Part shown: one piece after another, positions 14,331-15,025 of the stretch
Layout: each line of letters begins with the position of its first letter
Position numbering within the stretch: the stretch's first letter is position 1
Assembly: GCA_036787815.1 (NCBI GenBank)
Contig: DAIQOP010000081.1
Coordinates: 1 to 15,025 of the forward strand
Length of the DNA: 15,025 nt
Direction: 5' to 3'
Source: DATBAK01 sp036787815
Lineage (GTDB): Bacteria; Actinomycetota; Acidimicrobiia; IMCC26256; PALSA-610
Translations under genes and position numbers: made by a program
Notes under the pieces: model-generated
What the model was told of the DNA's origin: nothing
Seen by the model: only the letters and a program-made list of their open reading frames with translations
Database searches by the model: none

Positions 14331-15025
14331 GTCATCAGCCGTGCGCGATCGTGGGCATCGGCCAGACCGAGCACAAGTCGCGGCGTTGGGACGTGTCGCT
14401 GGGTGGTCTCGTGCGCGAGGCCGCGCAGCGCGCGCTCGACGACGCGGAGATGACGTGGAGCGACATCGATTCGGTCGTCGTCGGCAAGGCCCCCGACCTG
14501 TTCGAGGGCATCATGAAGCCCGAGCTCTACCTCACCGACGCGCTCGGCGCGACGGGCAAGCCCATGTTCCGCGTGCACACCGCCGGATCGGTCGGTGGCA
14601 CGACCGGCATCGTCGGTTCGCACCTCGTCGAGACCGGCCGGCACCGCCGCGTCCTCGCGGTCGGCTTCCAGAAGCAGTCGGAAGGCAACGCCCAGTTCGC
14701 GCTCGGCTCGGGTCGGGGAGCGTCGATCGGCGCGGGAGGCGCGTTCGCACCGTTCATGCGTGCCTACATCCAGCGTACGGGCGCGCCGCTCGACATCGGT
14801 CCGATGGTCGCGGTGAAAGACCGCTTGAACGCGCTGAAGAACCCGTACGCGCACCTCAAGATCGCCGACATGTCGATCGAGAAGGTGAAGGCCTCGCCGA
14901 TGATGTGGGACCCGATCCGGTTCCTCGAATCCTGCCCGTCGTCCGACGGCGCGTGCGCGGTCGTGCTCACCGACCGCGCGGGCGGCGACGCGGCGGCCAA
15001 GGCGGGGCGTCCGCCCGCGTGGATC
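14327..15025 (+). CDS. Thiolase-superfamily protein, Ltp3 (Rv3523)-like (3' end outside window)
   Basis: The frame is open from the GTG at 14327 to the window end, giving the first 233 residues of a protein that should reach about 390. GAAGGAGA (14313-14320) lies six bases upstream and the start overlaps the preceding stop as GTGA. It begins CAIVGIGQTEH, typical of thiolase-like lipid-transfer proteins, followed by VVVGKAPDLFEG and HTAGSVGGTTG; in a true thiolase the Cys motif would sit in that segment, and no cysteine is present there. Later PSSDGACAVVL is the conserved core strand. With the Ltp4-like and DUF35 genes it forms a three-gene operon, likely a hetero-oligomer acting on CoA thioesters in sterol or related side-chain breakdown. 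The C-terminal His/Cys motifs lie outside the window and were not seen. Confidence 0.88.
   Translation, partial: MSHQPCAIVGIGQTEHKSRRWDVSLGGLVREAAQRALDDAEMTWSDIDSVVVGKAPDLFEGIMKPELYLTDALGATGKPMFRVHTAGSVGGTTGIVGSHLVETGRHRRVLAVGFQKQSEGNAQFALGSGRGASIGAGGAFAPFMRAYIQRTGAPLDIGPMVAVKDRLNALKNPYAHLKIADMSIEKVKASPMMWDPIRFLESCPSSDGACAVVLTDRAGGDAAAKAGRPPAWI

Noticed and set aside
1..15025. CRISPR array, transposase or insertion sequence
   Set aside because: No regularly spaced repeats, terminal inverted repeats or transposase motifs were found.

Overview
This window is about 70% G+C or higher, densely coded, and uses GTG and TTG starts, with most genes fitting families common in actinobacteria. A large SARP/AfsR-type regulator, a CxxHxxC-type P450 ferredoxin and a DUF35 / Ltp4-like / Ltp3-like thiolase operon together point to a high-GC actinobacterium. 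An Acidimicrobiia-like or mycobacterial-relative environmental lineage is my guess and is not proven. I see no rRNA, tRNA, insertion sequence, phage gene or CRISPR array. No gap between genes exceeds about 240 bases.

Left part (1-3910): the 3' portion of an ATP-grasp ligase runs rightward into, and overlaps tail-to-tail by 229 bases, a leftward FAD/NAD(P) oxidoreductase. From the 237-base divergent spacer a small [3Fe-4S]-type ferredoxin and a cytochrome P450 run rightward as a translationally coupled pair (GTGA overlap). The flavoprotein may or may not be their electron donor.

Middle (3911-6444): a secreted G8-domain, right-handed beta-helix protein resembles the extracellular part of animal CEMIP/TMEM2. 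It is followed convergently by a 117-residue protein I do not recognise. That small gene is divergent from the next block.

Regulator and modification block (6445-11139): a 1118-residue AfsR/SARP-type transcription regulator (winged helix, BTAD, ATPase, helical repeats) is followed after 74 bases by a DUF692/MNIO-family protein (putative multinuclear non-heme iron oxidase). The MNIO gene overlaps a 141-residue protein by 14 bases. MNIO enzymes with a small partner normally modify cysteine-containing ribosomal peptides, but no precursor peptide gene is visible nearby. This orphan pair is the best candidate here for an undescribed system.

Right part (11143-15025): an aldose 1-epimerase-like gene runs leftward. 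Divergent from it is an operon of a tandem-OB DUF35 protein (strong SD, TTG start) and two thiolase-superfamily proteins that lack the usual catalytic Cys/His motifs; the last is cut by the window end. The order and sizes match the Rv3521-ltp4-ltp3 block of the Mycobacterium tuberculosis cholesterol regulon, suggesting CoA-linked breakdown of a sterol or other branched/cyclic side chain. The P450/ferredoxin pair in the same window would fit an oxidative catabolism theme, but that link is inference.
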